A DNA stretch of 35,616 nt from assembly GCF_013030945.1 (NCBI RefSeq), contig NZ_JABBXF010000106.1, forward strand, positions 1 to 35,616, read 5' to 3'. Position 1 is the first letter of the stretch; each line of letters begins with the position of its first letter. Source of the stretch: Streptomyces morookaense. Lineage in GTDB: Bacteria; Actinomycetota; Actinomycetes; Streptomycetales; Streptomycetaceae. The translations under genes and the position numbers were made by a program. The notes below the pieces were generated by a model that saw only the letters and a program-made list of their open reading frames with translations, ran no database searches and had not been told where the DNA came from. Of this stretch, positions 16,274-25,841 are shown piece by piece.

Positions 16274-16441
16274 ATGGCGGCCATGAAGCCGCGGACGGGC
16301 GATGGCCCGCTCGAGGTGACCAAGGAGGGGCGGGGCATCGTCATGCGGGTTCCGCTCGAGGGCGGCGGTCGTCTCGTCGTCGAGCTGACCCCTGACGAGG
16401 CCAAGGCTCTCGGCGAGGCCCTGGAGAAGGTCACCGTCTGA
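16274..16441 (+). CDS. DUF3117 small protein (Rv1211 family)
   Basis: A 55-residue protein, MAAMKPRTGDGPLEVTKE..., ending LGEALEKVTV. The whole sequence is strongly conserved in actinobacteria (M. tuberculosis Rv1211, also just downstream of tag). No enzyme motif is visible; it should form a small beta-rich unit with a C-terminal helix. ATG at 16274 follows GGAAGGGGAA. It has its own promoter candidate and terminator, so it is monocistronic. Function unknown. Confidence 0.9.
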   Translation: MAAMKPRTGDGPLEVTKEGRGIVMRVPLEGGGRLVVELTPDEAKALGEALEKVTV

Positions 16442-16460
16442 CGCACGGCCCACAATCCCC

Positions 16461-16494
16461 CCACTGCCCTGTCGCCTCCGGCGCGGGGCAGTGG
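16461..16494. terminator. Terminator between DUF3117 and O-methyltransferase genes
   Basis: CCACTGCCC (16461-16469) pairs with GGGCAGTGG (16486-16494); a small CGCC/GGCG helix can form inside the loop. It lies between convergent genes. Confidence 0.75.
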
Positions 16495-16529
16495 TGTTTC
16501 CGGGGCAACCGTGAGTGCGGAGGCGTCCC

Positions 16530-17204
16530 TTACGGGGTGCCGCGGCGGACCGCGCAGAGGAGTCCGTCCCCCACCGGGAGGAGCGACGGCATCAGCACCG
16601 TCGACTCCCGTACCGCCCGCAGCAGTTCCCGTACCCGCTGCACCTCCGCCGGAGGCGCCAGGGTCGAGTCGACCGTGCGGCCGTCCGCGAAGACGCCCTC
16701 GAAGCAGACGAGTCCGCCCGGGCGCAGCAGGCGCAACGATTCGGCTAGGTAGTCCAGGCACTCCAGCCGGTCGCCGTCGCAGAAGACCAGGTCGTATCCG
16801 CCGTCGGCGAGCCGCGGCAGGACCTCCAGGGCGCGGCCGGGGATGAACCGCGCCCTGTTGCCGGCGAAGCCGGCCGCGCGGAACGCCTGACGGGCGAACT
16901 GCTGGCACTCCGGGTCGCTGTCCACGGTGGTCAGCACACCGTCCGGCCGCATGCCGTGCAGCAGATGGATACCGGACACCCCGGTGCCGGTGCCGATCTC
17001 GGCGACGGCCTTGGCGTCCGCCGCTCCGGCGAGCAGGCGCAGCGCAGCCCCGGTGCCGGACGACACCGAGCGGAGGCCCGCCTCCCGGGCCCGGTCCCGG
17101 GCCCAGCGCGTTGCCTCGTCCTCGGCTACGAACGCATCGGCGAACGCCCAGCTCGTCTGCCGGTTGCCGGTAATGGCCCTCTCCTGTCCCCGTGGTCGAC
17201 GCAC
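16530..17204 (-). CDS. Class I SAM-dependent O-methyltransferase (Rv1220c family)
   Basis: Up to 224 residues from the GTG at 17204. SAM motif I is AEIGTGTGVSGIHLLHG (68-84), motif II region TTVDSDPECQQFAR (92-105), and the metal/active-site region DLVFCDGDRLECLDYL (138-153). The family resembles catechol/caffeoyl-CoA O-methyltransferases. M. tuberculosis Rv1220c sits in the same place, divergent from sigE. The GTG has no Shine-Dalgarno, whereas ACAGGAGAGG lies just before an in-frame ATT at 17175-17173 (Ile-Thr-Gly-Asn-Arg); that rare start would give 214 residues. Substrate unknown. Confidence 0.85.
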   Translation of the reverse strand: MRRPRGQERAITGNRQTSWAFADAFVAEDEATRWARDRAREAGLRSVSSGTGAALRLLAGAADAKAVAEIGTGTGVSGIHLLHGMRPDGVLTTVDSDPECQQFARQAFRAAGFAGNRARFIPGRALEVLPRLADGGYDLVFCDGDRLECLDYLAESLRLLRPGGLVCFEGVFADGRTVDSTLAPPAEVQRVRELLRAVRESTVLMPSLLPVGDGLLCAVRRGTP

Positions 17205-17383
17205 CCGAGACTGTATCCGCTGCCCACGGGAACCCGCAGATGGGACCGGGCGTTGGGAGAGGTGGAGGGCGGTGGCCGGATCCCGGCGCCGGCCGTCGCG
17301 GTCCGGTGACGCGGGGATCCCTCCAGGTCGAGACCAAAAAGCGGGTCAAAAATGCTTATCCGGAGCTAACGGGCGAGGTGGAT

Positions 17384-18151
17384 ATGGTAGGGGCTCCACT
17401 GGACACCACCAGAGCCGACAGGGGAGGTGCGGCTGCGGGCGGAGACCGCCGGGGAGTGCTGAGGCGCTTCCGCAGGTCCGCCGCCGAGCCGAAATCCGTG
17501 ACCTACACCGCTGACAGTTCCCCCACCGCAGCCACCGCGACGTTCACCGCCGATGCGGATGCGCAGGCGTGGACTCCTCCCAGCTGGGAGGAGATCGTCA
17601 GCACGCACAGCGCACGGGTCTACCGCCTCGCCTACCGCCTCACGGGCAATCAGCACGATGCCGAGGACCTCACGCAGGAGGTCTTCGTCCGTGTCTTCCG
17701 CTCGCTGTCGACGTACACGCCGGGGACGTTCGAGGGGTGGCTGCACCGCATCACCACCAACCTCTTCCTCGACATGGTCCGCCGCCGGCAGCGCATCCGC
17801 TTCGACGCGCTCGGCGAGGACGCGGCGGAGCGGCTCCCCAGCCGGGAGCCGTCGCCCCAGCAGCACTTCAACGACACGCACTTCGACGCGGACGTCCAGC
17901 AGGCGCTGGACACCCTCGCCCCGGAGTTCCGGGCGGCGGTCGTGCTCTGCGACATCGAGGGCCTGTCCTACGAGGAGATCGCCGCGACGCTCGGCGTGAA
18001 GCTCGGCACCGTGCGGAGCCGTATCCACCGCGGCCGCTCCCACCTGCGCAAGGCGCTCCAGCACCGGTCGCCCGCCGCCCGGGCCGAGCGGCGCGAGCCT
18101 GCGGGGGTGGCCCCCGGGGTCCAGCTGAGTGGGGAGGTCGGGATCGCGTGA
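17384..18151 (+). CDS. sigE: ECF RNA polymerase sigma factor, SigE type
   Basis: A 255-residue ECF sigma factor with a non-conserved, charged N-terminus of about 65 residues. Region 2 (70-136) includes YRLAYRLTGNQHDAEDLTQE and HRITTNLFLDMVRRRQR; region 4 (about 178-226) includes EGLSYEEIAATLGVKLGTVRSR. It is the positional equivalent of M. tuberculosis sigE (Rv1221) and SCO5147-like Streptomyces sigma factors, which answer cell-envelope stress. The ATG at 17384 is the best of several possible starts; a GTG at 17500 is an alternative. The stop overlaps the anti-sigma start (GTGA). It should be held by the next gene's product. No clear ECF promoter is seen upstream in 17205-17383. Confidence 0.9.
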   Translation: MVGAPLDTTRADRGGAAAGGDRRGVLRRFRRSAAEPKSVTYTADSSPTAATATFTADADAQAWTPPSWEEIVSTHSARVYRLAYRLTGNQHDAEDLTQEVFVRVFRSLSTYTPGTFEGWLHRITTNLFLDMVRRRQRIRFDALGEDAAERLPSREPSPQQHFNDTHFDADVQQALDTLAPEFRAAVVLCDIEGLSYEEIAATLGVKLGTVRSRIHRGRSHLRKALQHRSPAARAERREPAGVAPGVQLSGEVGIA

Positions 18152-18825
18152 CCGGTTCAGGCGGTCAGTCCCCCGCCGAGCACCACCTCGGCGACCGTCT
18201 CGCGGCACTGGTCGACGGGGAGTTGGGGCACGAGTCCCGGGAGCGGGTGCTCGCGCACCTCGCGACCTGCCGCACCTGCAAAGCGGAAGCCGACGCCCAG
18301 CGCCGGCTCAAAAGCGTCTTCGCGGAGGCGGCGCCTCCGCCGCTCTCCGCAGGGCTGCTCGCCCGGCTGCAGGGCCTGCCGGGAAGCGAGGGCGGTGACG
18401 GGGACGGAGACGGCGGCCAGGGAAAAGCCGTCGGCTTCGGCGCTCTCGCAGGACCGGCGTTCACCCTCCTCCCGGCGGTCGCCCCGCAGCCCCGTGACAG
18501 CGGATTCCGGATCCACGAGGTCGAGCGCGGCGGCGGCGCCCGCGGCCGGCGCTTCGCGTTCGCGGCGGCCGGAGCGGTGTCGCTGGCCGCTCTGGCACTG
18601 GTCGGCGCCCAGCCGCTGGAGACCCCGACCGCCCCGGTGCGGGCCCGCGAGGGCGGCTCCGGGGTCACGACGACCTCGCTGAACATGACGCCGGGCCGCT
18701 TCGAGGACACCGACGCCTACGCGACCCCGCAGCCGGCCTTCAGCGCGGCCCTGCTGCGCCCGTCCGGCGCCCCCGTCCTCCCGCCGCTGGCACGCGCCTC
18801 GCTCCCGGTGCACGCCACGCACTGA
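18148..18825 (+). CDS. rseA: Zinc-binding anti-sigma factor (RseA-like), possible single membrane helix
   Basis: A 225-residue protein coupled to the sigma gene (GTG at 18148). The N-terminal ZAS anti-sigma domain has the HX3CX2C motif H37-C41-C44 (AHLATCRTC), preceded by RLAALVDGELGHESRERV. After a Gly/Asp-rich linker, residues 136-153 (FAFAAAGAVSLAALALVG) form a possible membrane helix with an Ala/Pro-rich tail after it. It should bind and silence the adjacent sigma factor. HtrA, encoded next, could link release to envelope damage, but that is inference. Confidence 0.88.
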   Translation: MTGSGGQSPAEHHLGDRLAALVDGELGHESRERVLAHLATCRTCKAEADAQRRLKSVFAEAAPPPLSAGLLARLQGLPGSEGGDGDGDGGQGKAVGFGALAGPAFTLLPAVAPQPRDSGFRIHEVERGGGARGRRFAFAAAGAVSLAALALVGAQPLETPTAPVRAREGGSGVTTTSLNMTPGRFEDTDAYATPQPAFSAALLRPSGAPVLPPLARASLPVHATH

Positions 18826-18925
18826 TTCCCGCCATCGCCCCGGGGCCCGGTCCACGGGCCCTCCCGGACCTGGAAGAATCTCCCCGACGGCGGGCCCTGT
18901 GGGCGGGACGGTGGGGGAAAACAGG

Positions 18926-20335
<1,410 letters not shown>

Positions 20336-20463
20336 CCCGGCGGGCCCGCCGCCCCGGCGCTTGGCCTGTTGTTGGCCGAGGCGTCTCCCACCCACCTCTT
20401 CCGGCCAGGTACCGTGATAGACGGCCTGCATCCTCGGCCACCGACGCATCAAGGAGCTGCAAC

Positions 20464-20901
20464 GTGCTCGACATAGGACCCCTCGAGCTGGTCTCGCTCG
20501 TCGTCCTTGCGGTGCTCATCTTCGGCCCGGACAAGCTGCCGAAGGTGATCCAGGATGTGTCGCGCACACTGCGCAAGATCCGGGAGTTCTCCGACAACGC
20601 CAAGCAGGACATCCGCTCCGAGCTCGGCCCGGAGTTCAAGGACTTCGAGTTCCAGGACCTGCACCCCAAGACGTTCGTCCGCAAGCACGTGATGGAGAAC
20701 GAGGAGCTGGGGCTGAAGGAGATCCGCAACGGCTTCGACTTCAAGTCCGAGATGGGCGAGATCACCGACGCGGTGCACGGCCGCACGGACGTCCCCGCCG
20801 CCGCGGGCGGCCCGGACCTGACGAAGAAGCCCGACCTCCACAAGCCGCAGGAGCGCCTCCAGCCGGGCGAACGGCCCCCCTTCGACGCCGACGCCACCTG
20901 A
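20464..20901 (+). CDS. tatB: Sec-independent (Tat) translocase protein TatB
   Basis: A 145-residue Tat component that receives folded, cofactor-bearing precursors with twin-arginine signals. The hallmarks are a short membrane helix (5-20, GPLELVSLVVLAVLIF), the F20-G21-P22 hinge, and then an amphipathic helix (DKLPKVIQDVSRTLRKIREF) with a charged tail. The start is GTG at 20464 after AAGGAG. tatA and tatC are not in this window. The sigE-rseA-htrA-tatB order equals M. tuberculosis Rv1221-Rv1224. Confidence 0.93.
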   Translation: MLDIGPLELVSLVVLAVLIFGPDKLPKVIQDVSRTLRKIREFSDNAKQDIRSELGPEFKDFEFQDLHPKTFVRKHVMENEELGLKEIRNGFDFKSEMGEITDAVHGRTDVPAAAGGPDLTKKPDLHKPQERLQPGERPPFDADAT

Positions 20902-20931
20902 GACGTCCCGGCCCGCGCATCCGGTGCCCCA

Positions 20932-20960
20932 TTGACGCAGGTGGCTATCCTCCCTTTGTT
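20932..20960 (+). promoter_or_regulatory. Candidate promoter TTGACG-N17-TTTGTT
   Basis: A near-consensus -35 box (20932-20937) and a weak -10 (20955-20960) at 17-bp spacing lie 34 bp before the ATG at 20994. Confidence 0.35.
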
Positions 20961-20993
20961 TGGGAGCAGCCGCTACGAGGAGGCGCCGCGCAG

Positions 20994-21674
20994 ATGGAGA
21001 CGACGAGTCGGGCAGTGGCACAGGGGACCGGTCCGGCCGAGGACGGCCCACAGGGCGTGCCCGGCACGCGGCGCTCGGTCGACGGCTATCTGATGGCGTC
21101 CTTCCCCTGGTACGGGCTGGACGAGGCCCATACGGGCCGCCGTTGGCTGATGCAGGTCGGCGCCGCCGCCGACGGCACCGTGGAGCACGGTTCCACGGGC
21201 CACGGCGAGGAGCCCACGCTGCGCACCGGGCACGCCGTCCCGGGCGCGGAGCGCCGCCGCTTCGCCGTCGTGGTGACCGTCGCGGGCCGCCCGGTGCGGC
21301 GCAGCGCCGACGGCACGGGCGTGCTGGAGGCCACCTCGGTCTCCTCGGCCGCCTGGCTGGCGGGCTCGGGCCTGCTGTCGTACACGTGGCCCGCGCAGAT
21401 GGAACGGACCCTGCGCCAGGACTGGCTCGACCAGCAGACGTCCCTCGCCTGGGAGCTGGCCGACCACCTGGACGAGGCCCCCTGGACGACCCTGTCGCTG
21501 CCGGTGGACGGGACGCCGACGGAGTTCCGCTACCGGGAGTCGGAGTACGGCTGGGTGCTCGCCGGCTCGCCCGAGGAGGGCGGCGTCCATCTGGGTGCGT
21601 ACGGCCGGGGGATGAGCGCGTACGGCATGGGCTTCTCGGTGATCAAGGACATCACGGCGTACGCGGAACGGTAA
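20994..21674 (+). CDS. Conserved actinobacterial protein of unknown function
   Basis: A 226-residue soluble protein without signal peptide or membrane helices. It is rich in Trp/Tyr and short beta-type stretches (VVVTVAGRPVRR, WTTLSLPVDGTPTEFRYR, EYGWVLAGSPEEGG). I do not recognise a family. The ATG at 20994 follows GAGGAGG at slightly long spacing. It sits after tatB behind a possible promoter of its own and ends inside a terminator hairpin. Confidence 0.75.
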   Translation: METTSRAVAQGTGPAEDGPQGVPGTRRSVDGYLMASFPWYGLDEAHTGRRWLMQVGAAADGTVEHGSTGHGEEPTLRTGHAVPGAERRRFAVVVTVAGRPVRRSADGTGVLEATSVSSAAWLAGSGLLSYTWPAQMERTLRQDWLDQQTSLAWELADHLDEAPWTTLSLPVDGTPTEFRYRESEYGWVLAGSPEEGGVHLGAYGRGMSAYGMGFSVIKDITAYAER

Positions 21675-21707
21675 GGGGCGGCCTCCAAGGGAGACCGCCC
21701 CTTACCG
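21669..21707. terminator. Bidirectional terminator between the unknown gene and mrp
   Basis: A perfect 13-bp stem (21669-21681 with 21695-21707, CGGTAAGGGGCGG and its complement). The plus-strand gene's stop codon (TAA, 21672-21674) lies inside the left arm. Confidence 0.85.
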
Positions 21708-21719
21708 CTGTCAGTGCCG

Positions 21720-22877
21720 TCAGAACTTGTTGCGCGGCGTGATGCCCAGCGACATGCCGGCCAGCCCGCGCTGGCGGCCGCCCAGCTTGCCCGCGATGGC
21801 CCGCAGCGCGCTGCCCGCGGGCGACTCCGGGTCGGTCAGCACGACGGGCTTGCCCTCGTCGCCGCCCTCGCGCAGCCGCACGTCGATCGGGATCGAGCCC
21901 AGCACCGGGACGTTCGTCCCCGTGGTGCGGGTCAGCCCGTCGGCGACCAGCTGGCCGCCGCCCGTGCCGAACACGTCGACCATCTCGTCGCAGTGCGGGC
22001 ACGGCAGCCCGGACATGTTCTCCACGACGCCCACGATCTTCTGGTGCGTCTGCACGGCGATCGAACCGGCCCGCTCGGCCACCTCGGCTGCGGCCTGCTG
22101 AGGCGTCGTCACGACCAGGATCTCGGCGTTGGGCACCAGCTGCGCGACGGAGATGGCGATGTCGCCGGTGCCGGGCGGCAGGTCCAGCAGCAGCACGTCC
22201 AGGTCGCCCCAGTAGACGTCCGCGAGGAACTGCTGCAGCGCCCGGTGCAGCATCGGGCCGCGCCAGACGACCGGGGCGTTGCCCGGGGTGAACATGCCGA
22301 TCGAGATGACCTTCACGCCGTTCGCCGACGGCGGCATGATCATGTTCTCGACCTGGGTGGGCCGGCCGTCGGCGCCCAGCATGCGGGGCACGGAGTGGCC
22401 GTAGATGTCCGCGTCCACGACGCCGACCTTCAGCCCGTCCGCGGCCATGGCCGCCGCCAGGTTGACCGTCACCGAGGACTTGCCGACGCCGCCCTTGCCG
22501 GAGGCCACCGCGTACACCCGGGTCAGCGAGCCGGGCTTGGCGAACGGGACCTCGCGCTCGGCCTGTCCGCCGCGCAGCGAGGCGGCGAGCTCACGGCGCT
22601 GCTCGTCGCTCATCACGTCCAGCTCGACGGTGACGCCCGTGACGCCCTCGACGCGGCCGACCGCCTCCGTCACCAGCGAGGTGATCTTGTCCCGCATGGG
22701 GCAGCCGGCGACCGTCAGATAGACCGCCACCGCGACCGCACCGTCGGCCGCGATCTCCACCGATTTGACCATCCCCAGCTCGGTGATGGGTCGCTGGATC
22801 TCGGGGTCGTTCACCGTCGCGAGCGCGGCGCGGATCGCGTCCTGATGCGGAGACGATCCGTTCGTTTCGGAAGCCAT
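21720..22877 (-). CDS. mrp: Mrp/ApbC-type P-loop ATPase, iron-sulfur carrier
   Basis: A 385-residue Mrp/NBP35 protein that likely carries and transfers Fe-S clusters. The N-terminal MIP18/DUF59 domain (about 8-95) has NDPEIQRPITELGMV and VAGCPMRDKI. The deviant Walker A is ASGKGGVGKSS, followed by VDADIYGHSVPRMLG and LLLDLPPGTGD. The CPHC pair in ENMSGLPCPHCDEM is the cluster-binding signature. The ATG at 22877 lacks a Shine-Dalgarno but has TACCAT 7 nt before it, suggesting leaderless initiation. It is last in a minus-strand group after MgtE-like and DUF1003 genes, as in M. tuberculosis Rv1232c-Rv1229c. Confidence 0.92.
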   Translation of the reverse strand: MASETNGSSPHQDAIRAALATVNDPEIQRPITELGMVKSVEIAADGAVAVAVYLTVAGCPMRDKITSLVTEAVGRVEGVTGVTVELDVMSDEQRRELAASLRGGQAEREVPFAKPGSLTRVYAVASGKGGVGKSSVTVNLAAAMAADGLKVGVVDADIYGHSVPRMLGADGRPTQVENMIMPPSANGVKVISIGMFTPGNAPVVWRGPMLHRALQQFLADVYWGDLDVLLLDLPPGTGDIAISVAQLVPNAEILVVTTPQQAAAEVAERAGSIAVQTHQKIVGVVENMSGLPCPHCDEMVDVFGTGGGQLVADGLTRTTGTNVPVLGSIPIDVRLREGGDEGKPVVLTDPESPAGSALRAIAGKLGGRQRGLAGMSLGITPRNKF

Positions 22878-22920
22878 AGGTCTGATGGTACGGCTCGGCA
22901 GGGCGCCCGGGGAAAGACCT

Positions 22921-23538
22921 TCAGCGGTCGGCTTCCTCACTCTCCCGGGGGAATACGCGCCGCTGCTCCAGCTCCCTGACCAGGTCCTGGAACTCCGAAC
23001 GGATCCAGTCCCGCGTCGCCACCTCGCCGAGGCCCATGCGCAGCCCCGCGATCTCCCGGGTCAGGTACTCGGTGTCGGCGATGGAGCGTTCGTTCTGTTT
23101 GCGGTCCTGTTCCAGGTCGATCCTGGCGCGGTCGTCCTGACGGTTCTGCGCGAGGAGGATCAGCGGTGCGGCGTACGAGGCCTGCAGGGACAGCACGAGC
23201 GTCAGGAAGATGAACGGGTAGGGGTCGAACCGCAGATGGTGCGGGACCGTGGTGTTCCACACCAGCCAGAGGGCGATGACCACCGTCATCCAGACGATGA
23301 AGCGCCCGGTGCCCAGGAAGCGTGCGATCCGCTCCGAGAGCCGCCCGAAGGCCTCCGGGTCGTACTCCGGCAGCCAGCCGCGCCGCTTCGCCCGCGGCAC
23401 GTCCAGCCGGACGCGCGGATGGGGATGGGCGTGCGGGTGGACGGACGCCGATTCCGCCTTCACGCGCTCGGCGGACCGGTCGGGGCGCAGCCCCGCCCCG
23501 GTCGGCAGGGAATCGCGGCTGCGGTCACGGCTTGCCAT
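22921..23538 (-). CDS. DUF1003 membrane protein
   Basis: A 205-residue protein with a charged, His-rich N-terminus (VHPHAHPHPRVR, about 33-44), two membrane helices (about 82-99, FIVWMTVVIALWLVWNT, and 106-128, YPFIFLTLVLSLQASYAAPL), and a cytoplasmic tail. The ...LILLAQNRQDDRAR stretch right after the second helix is the DUF1003 hallmark. The start overlaps the MgtE-like stop by 14 nt, so the two are co-translated. Function unknown; a metal-related role is suggested by the neighbours and the His run, as inference. Confidence 0.85.
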   Translation of the reverse strand: MASRDRSRDSLPTGAGLRPDRSAERVKAESASVHPHAHPHPRVRLDVPRAKRRGWLPEYDPEAFGRLSERIARFLGTGRFIVWMTVVIALWLVWNTTVPHHLRFDPYPFIFLTLVLSLQASYAAPLILLAQNRQDDRARIDLEQDRKQNERSIADTEYLTREIAGLRMGLGEVATRDWIRSEFQDLVRELEQRRVFPRESEEADR

Positions 23539-24823
23539 GGGCGGCCTCCCGGATGTCGCTCATGCCGAGCGCGCCGTGGTGCAGTTCCGTCTCGCGCCAG
23601 TCCTCGGGCAGCAGGTGGTCCAGCACGTCGTCGACGGTGACGGCGCCCAGCAGCGAGCCGCTCTCGTCCACGACGGGCGCGGCGACCATGTTGTACGTGG
23701 CCAGGTAGCTGGTGACGGCGGGCAGGGGGGTGTCCGGCGCCAGGGGCCGCAGGTCGGTGTCGGTGATCGAGCCGACGAGGGTGAACGGCGGGTCCCGCAG
23801 CAGCCGTTGGAAGTGCACGGTGCCCAGGTACTTGCCCGTCGGCGTCTCGTCCGGCGGCCGGCAGACGTAGACCTGCGCGGCGAGCGCGGGGGAGAGGTCC
23901 GGGTTGCGGACCCGGGCCAGGGCGTCGGCCACGGTCGCGTCCGGGCGCAGCACGATCGGCTCGGTCGTCATCAGGCCGCCCGCCGTCCGCTCCTCATAGG
24001 CCATCAGACGCCGCACGTCCGCAGCGTCGTCCGGCTGCATCAGCGTCAGCAGCCGCTCCTTGTCGTCCTCGGGCAGCTCGGAGAGCAGGTCGGCGGCGTC
24101 GTCCGGGTCCATCGCCTCCAGGACGTCGGCGGCGCGTTCCTCCTGGAGCTTGCCCAGGATCTCGATCTGGTCGTCCTCCGGCAGCTCCTCCAGGACGTCC
24201 GCCAGCCGGTCGTCGTCCAGGGCCGCGGCCACCTCGGCGCGGCGCTTGGGGGAGAGGTGGTGCAGGACGTTGGCGAGGTCGGCGGGGCGCAGCCGCTCGA
24301 AGGTGGCCAGCAGGTTCTCGGCGCCCTGCCCGTGCTCCTCCAGGGAGAAGCCGGTGACGGCCGACCACTCGACGGTCAGCGTCTCGCCCTTGCGGCGCAG
24401 CGCGCCGCCCTTGCCGCGGCGGACGAAGACCTTGTCGATCTCCCAGTCGCGGCGGGCCGGCAGCTGCGTGATCGACACGTCCAGCACCGTCACCTCCCCG
24501 TCCCCGTCCACCAGGCGGACCCGCCGGTCCAGCAGTTCCCCCAGGACCAGGGTCTCGGTCGGGCGTTGCTCGAAGCGCCGCATGTTGATCACCCCGGTCG
24601 TGATGACCTGGCCGGACTCCACCCCGGTCACCCGGGTCATGGGCAGGAAGATCCGCCGCCGGCTGACGAGCTCCACGACCAGCCCGAGGATGCGCGGCGG
24701 CCGGCCGCCCACGCGCAGCATCGCCACGAGGTCGCGCACCCGGCCGACCTGGTCCCCGTTCGGGTCGAAGACGGCCACGCCCGAAAGGTGCGAGACGAAC
24801 ACCCGGGGGGCGCCTGCTGCCAT
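23525..24823 (-). CDS. Soluble MgtE-N/CBS protein with PRC-barrel-like repeats (no channel domain)
   Basis: A 432-residue protein. Two PRC-barrel-like segments (about 8-70 and 95-160) precede an MgtE N-type superhelical domain of repeated LEELPEDDQIEIL and AADLLSELPEDDKERLL units (175-275). Two CBS motifs follow (about 283-345 and 350-408). The membrane Mg2+ channel domain of true MgtE is absent; the protein ends after CBS2. It resembles M. tuberculosis Rv1232c. ATG at 24823 has GAGAGGAGG upstream; an in-frame GTG at 24832 overlaps that Shine-Dalgarno. It may sense Mg2+ or nucleotides for another protein; that is inference. Confidence 0.87.
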   Translation of the reverse strand: MAAGAPRVFVSHLSGVAVFDPNGDQVGRVRDLVAMLRVGGRPPRILGLVVELVSRRRIFLPMTRVTGVESGQVITTGVINMRRFEQRPTETLVLGELLDRRVRLVDGDGEVTVLDVSITQLPARRDWEIDKVFVRRGKGGALRRKGETLTVEWSAVTGFSLEEHGQGAENLLATFERLRPADLANVLHHLSPKRRAEVAAALDDDRLADVLEELPEDDQIEILGKLQEERAADVLEAMDPDDAADLLSELPEDDKERLLTLMQPDDAADVRRLMAYEERTAGGLMTTEPIVLRPDATVADALARVRNPDLSPALAAQVYVCRPPDETPTGKYLGTVHFQRLLRDPPFTLVGSITDTDLRPLAPDTPLPAVTSYLATYNMVAAPVVDESGSLLGAVTVDDVLDHLLPEDWRETELHHGALGMSDIREAAHGKP

Positions 24824-24978
24824 GCCGCGCACCTCCTCTCGTGTCCGGTTCAGGCTAACGTGACCGGCTTCTCCCCGCCGTGGGAAAGCAGCCGTACGGA
24901 CTCCGGGCTTCCGCTCCGGTCCGGCCCGGGTACGCTGCCGCTGCCGTACCCCCGTAGGCCACAGGAGGCAGAGCAGAC

Positions 24979-25731
24979 GTGCGAACCCGGAACGCGGCCC
25001 TGGCGGCAGCGCTGTGCGCCGTGCTCTCCACGGCGCTCACGGCCTGCGGCGGCACGGAGGACCCCGACGCGGGGACGAACGGCGTGGGCAAGCTGGACGC
25101 CGCCGCCATCCAGCAGAAGACGCGGTCCGCGGCGCGGTCCGCGGACGCGGTGCACCTGTCCGGCAACGTCGTCAGCCAGGGCCGCACGTACCGCATCGAC
25201 ATGAGGCTGAAGAAGAACGGCGGCACGGGCCGCGTCTCCTCGTCCGACACCGGGGCCGGCGCGTTCGAGCTGCTGCGCACCGGGGACGACCTCTATCTGA
25301 AGGCCCCCGCCGCGTTCTGGGCCCGGGGCGCCGCCGCCTCGGCCTCGGCGAAGCTGGAGGGCAAGTACGTCAAGGTGCCGGCCGCGGACCCTTCGTATCC
25401 GCAGCTGTGGGGCTTCACCGAGAAGGACGCCCTGCTGGACGGCCTGCTCGGGCTGCACGGCACCCCGAGCCGAGGGGAGCACGGCAAGGTGGGCGGCGTC
25501 CCCACGATCCGGGTCAACGGCGGCAGCAAGGGGAGTGGCGGGACGCTGGACGTGTCGCTGTCGGGCGAACCGTATCCGCTGCGCGTGCAGCGGGCCGGGG
25601 GTGCGGGGCAGCTGGAGCTGGGGGACTGGGGCAAGGATTTTGCGCTGTCGGCGCCGGCGAAGGGGGAGATCGTGGACTACGGAAAGCGGATCCCCTCCGG
25701 GGGCGAAGGGTCTTTGACTGCGGGCCCGTAA
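24979..25731 (+). CDS. Lipoprotein of LppX/LprAFG-like type
   Basis: A 250-residue lipoprotein. The signal peptide VRTRNAALAAALCAVLSTAL ends in the lipobox LTAC with acylated C23. The mature domain alternates beta-like stretches (VHLSGNVVSQGRTYRIDMRL, FELLRTGDDLYLKAP, TLDVSLSGEPYPLRVQ), consistent with the lipid-binding LppX_LprAFG/LolA-like fold. The GTG at 24979 follows AGGAGGC. It is monocistronic, and repeat copy D lies right after its stop. A lipid-carrier role is inferred from the fold only. Confidence 0.82.
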   Translation: MRTRNAALAAALCAVLSTALTACGGTEDPDAGTNGVGKLDAAAIQQKTRSAARSADAVHLSGNVVSQGRTYRIDMRLKKNGGTGRVSSSDTGAGAFELLRTGDDLYLKAPAAFWARGAAASASAKLEGKYVKVPAADPSYPQLWGFTEKDALLDGLLGLHGTPSRGEHGKVGGVPTIRVNGGSKGSGGTLDVSLSGEPYPLRVQRAGGAGQLELGDWGKDFALSAPAKGEIVDYGKRIPSGGEGSLTAGP

Positions 25732-25735
25732 CGGT

Positions 25736-25841
25736 TGCTCGCGCAGTTCCCCGCGCCCCTACGGGGCGCGTCTACGGGGTCGGTGCGCCCCGTCAGGGGC
25801 GCGGGGAACTGCGCGACCAGCCACGGACGACCCGCAGTTGA
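25736..25841. repeat. Dispersed palindromic element, copy D
   Basis: The arms are in reversed order: GCGCAGTTCCCCGCGCCCC (25741-25759) and GGGGCGCGGGGAACTGCGC (25796-25814), followed by the GACCAGCCAC...CCCGCAG module. It lies between convergent genes and can form a long hairpin terminator. Confidence 0.85.
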
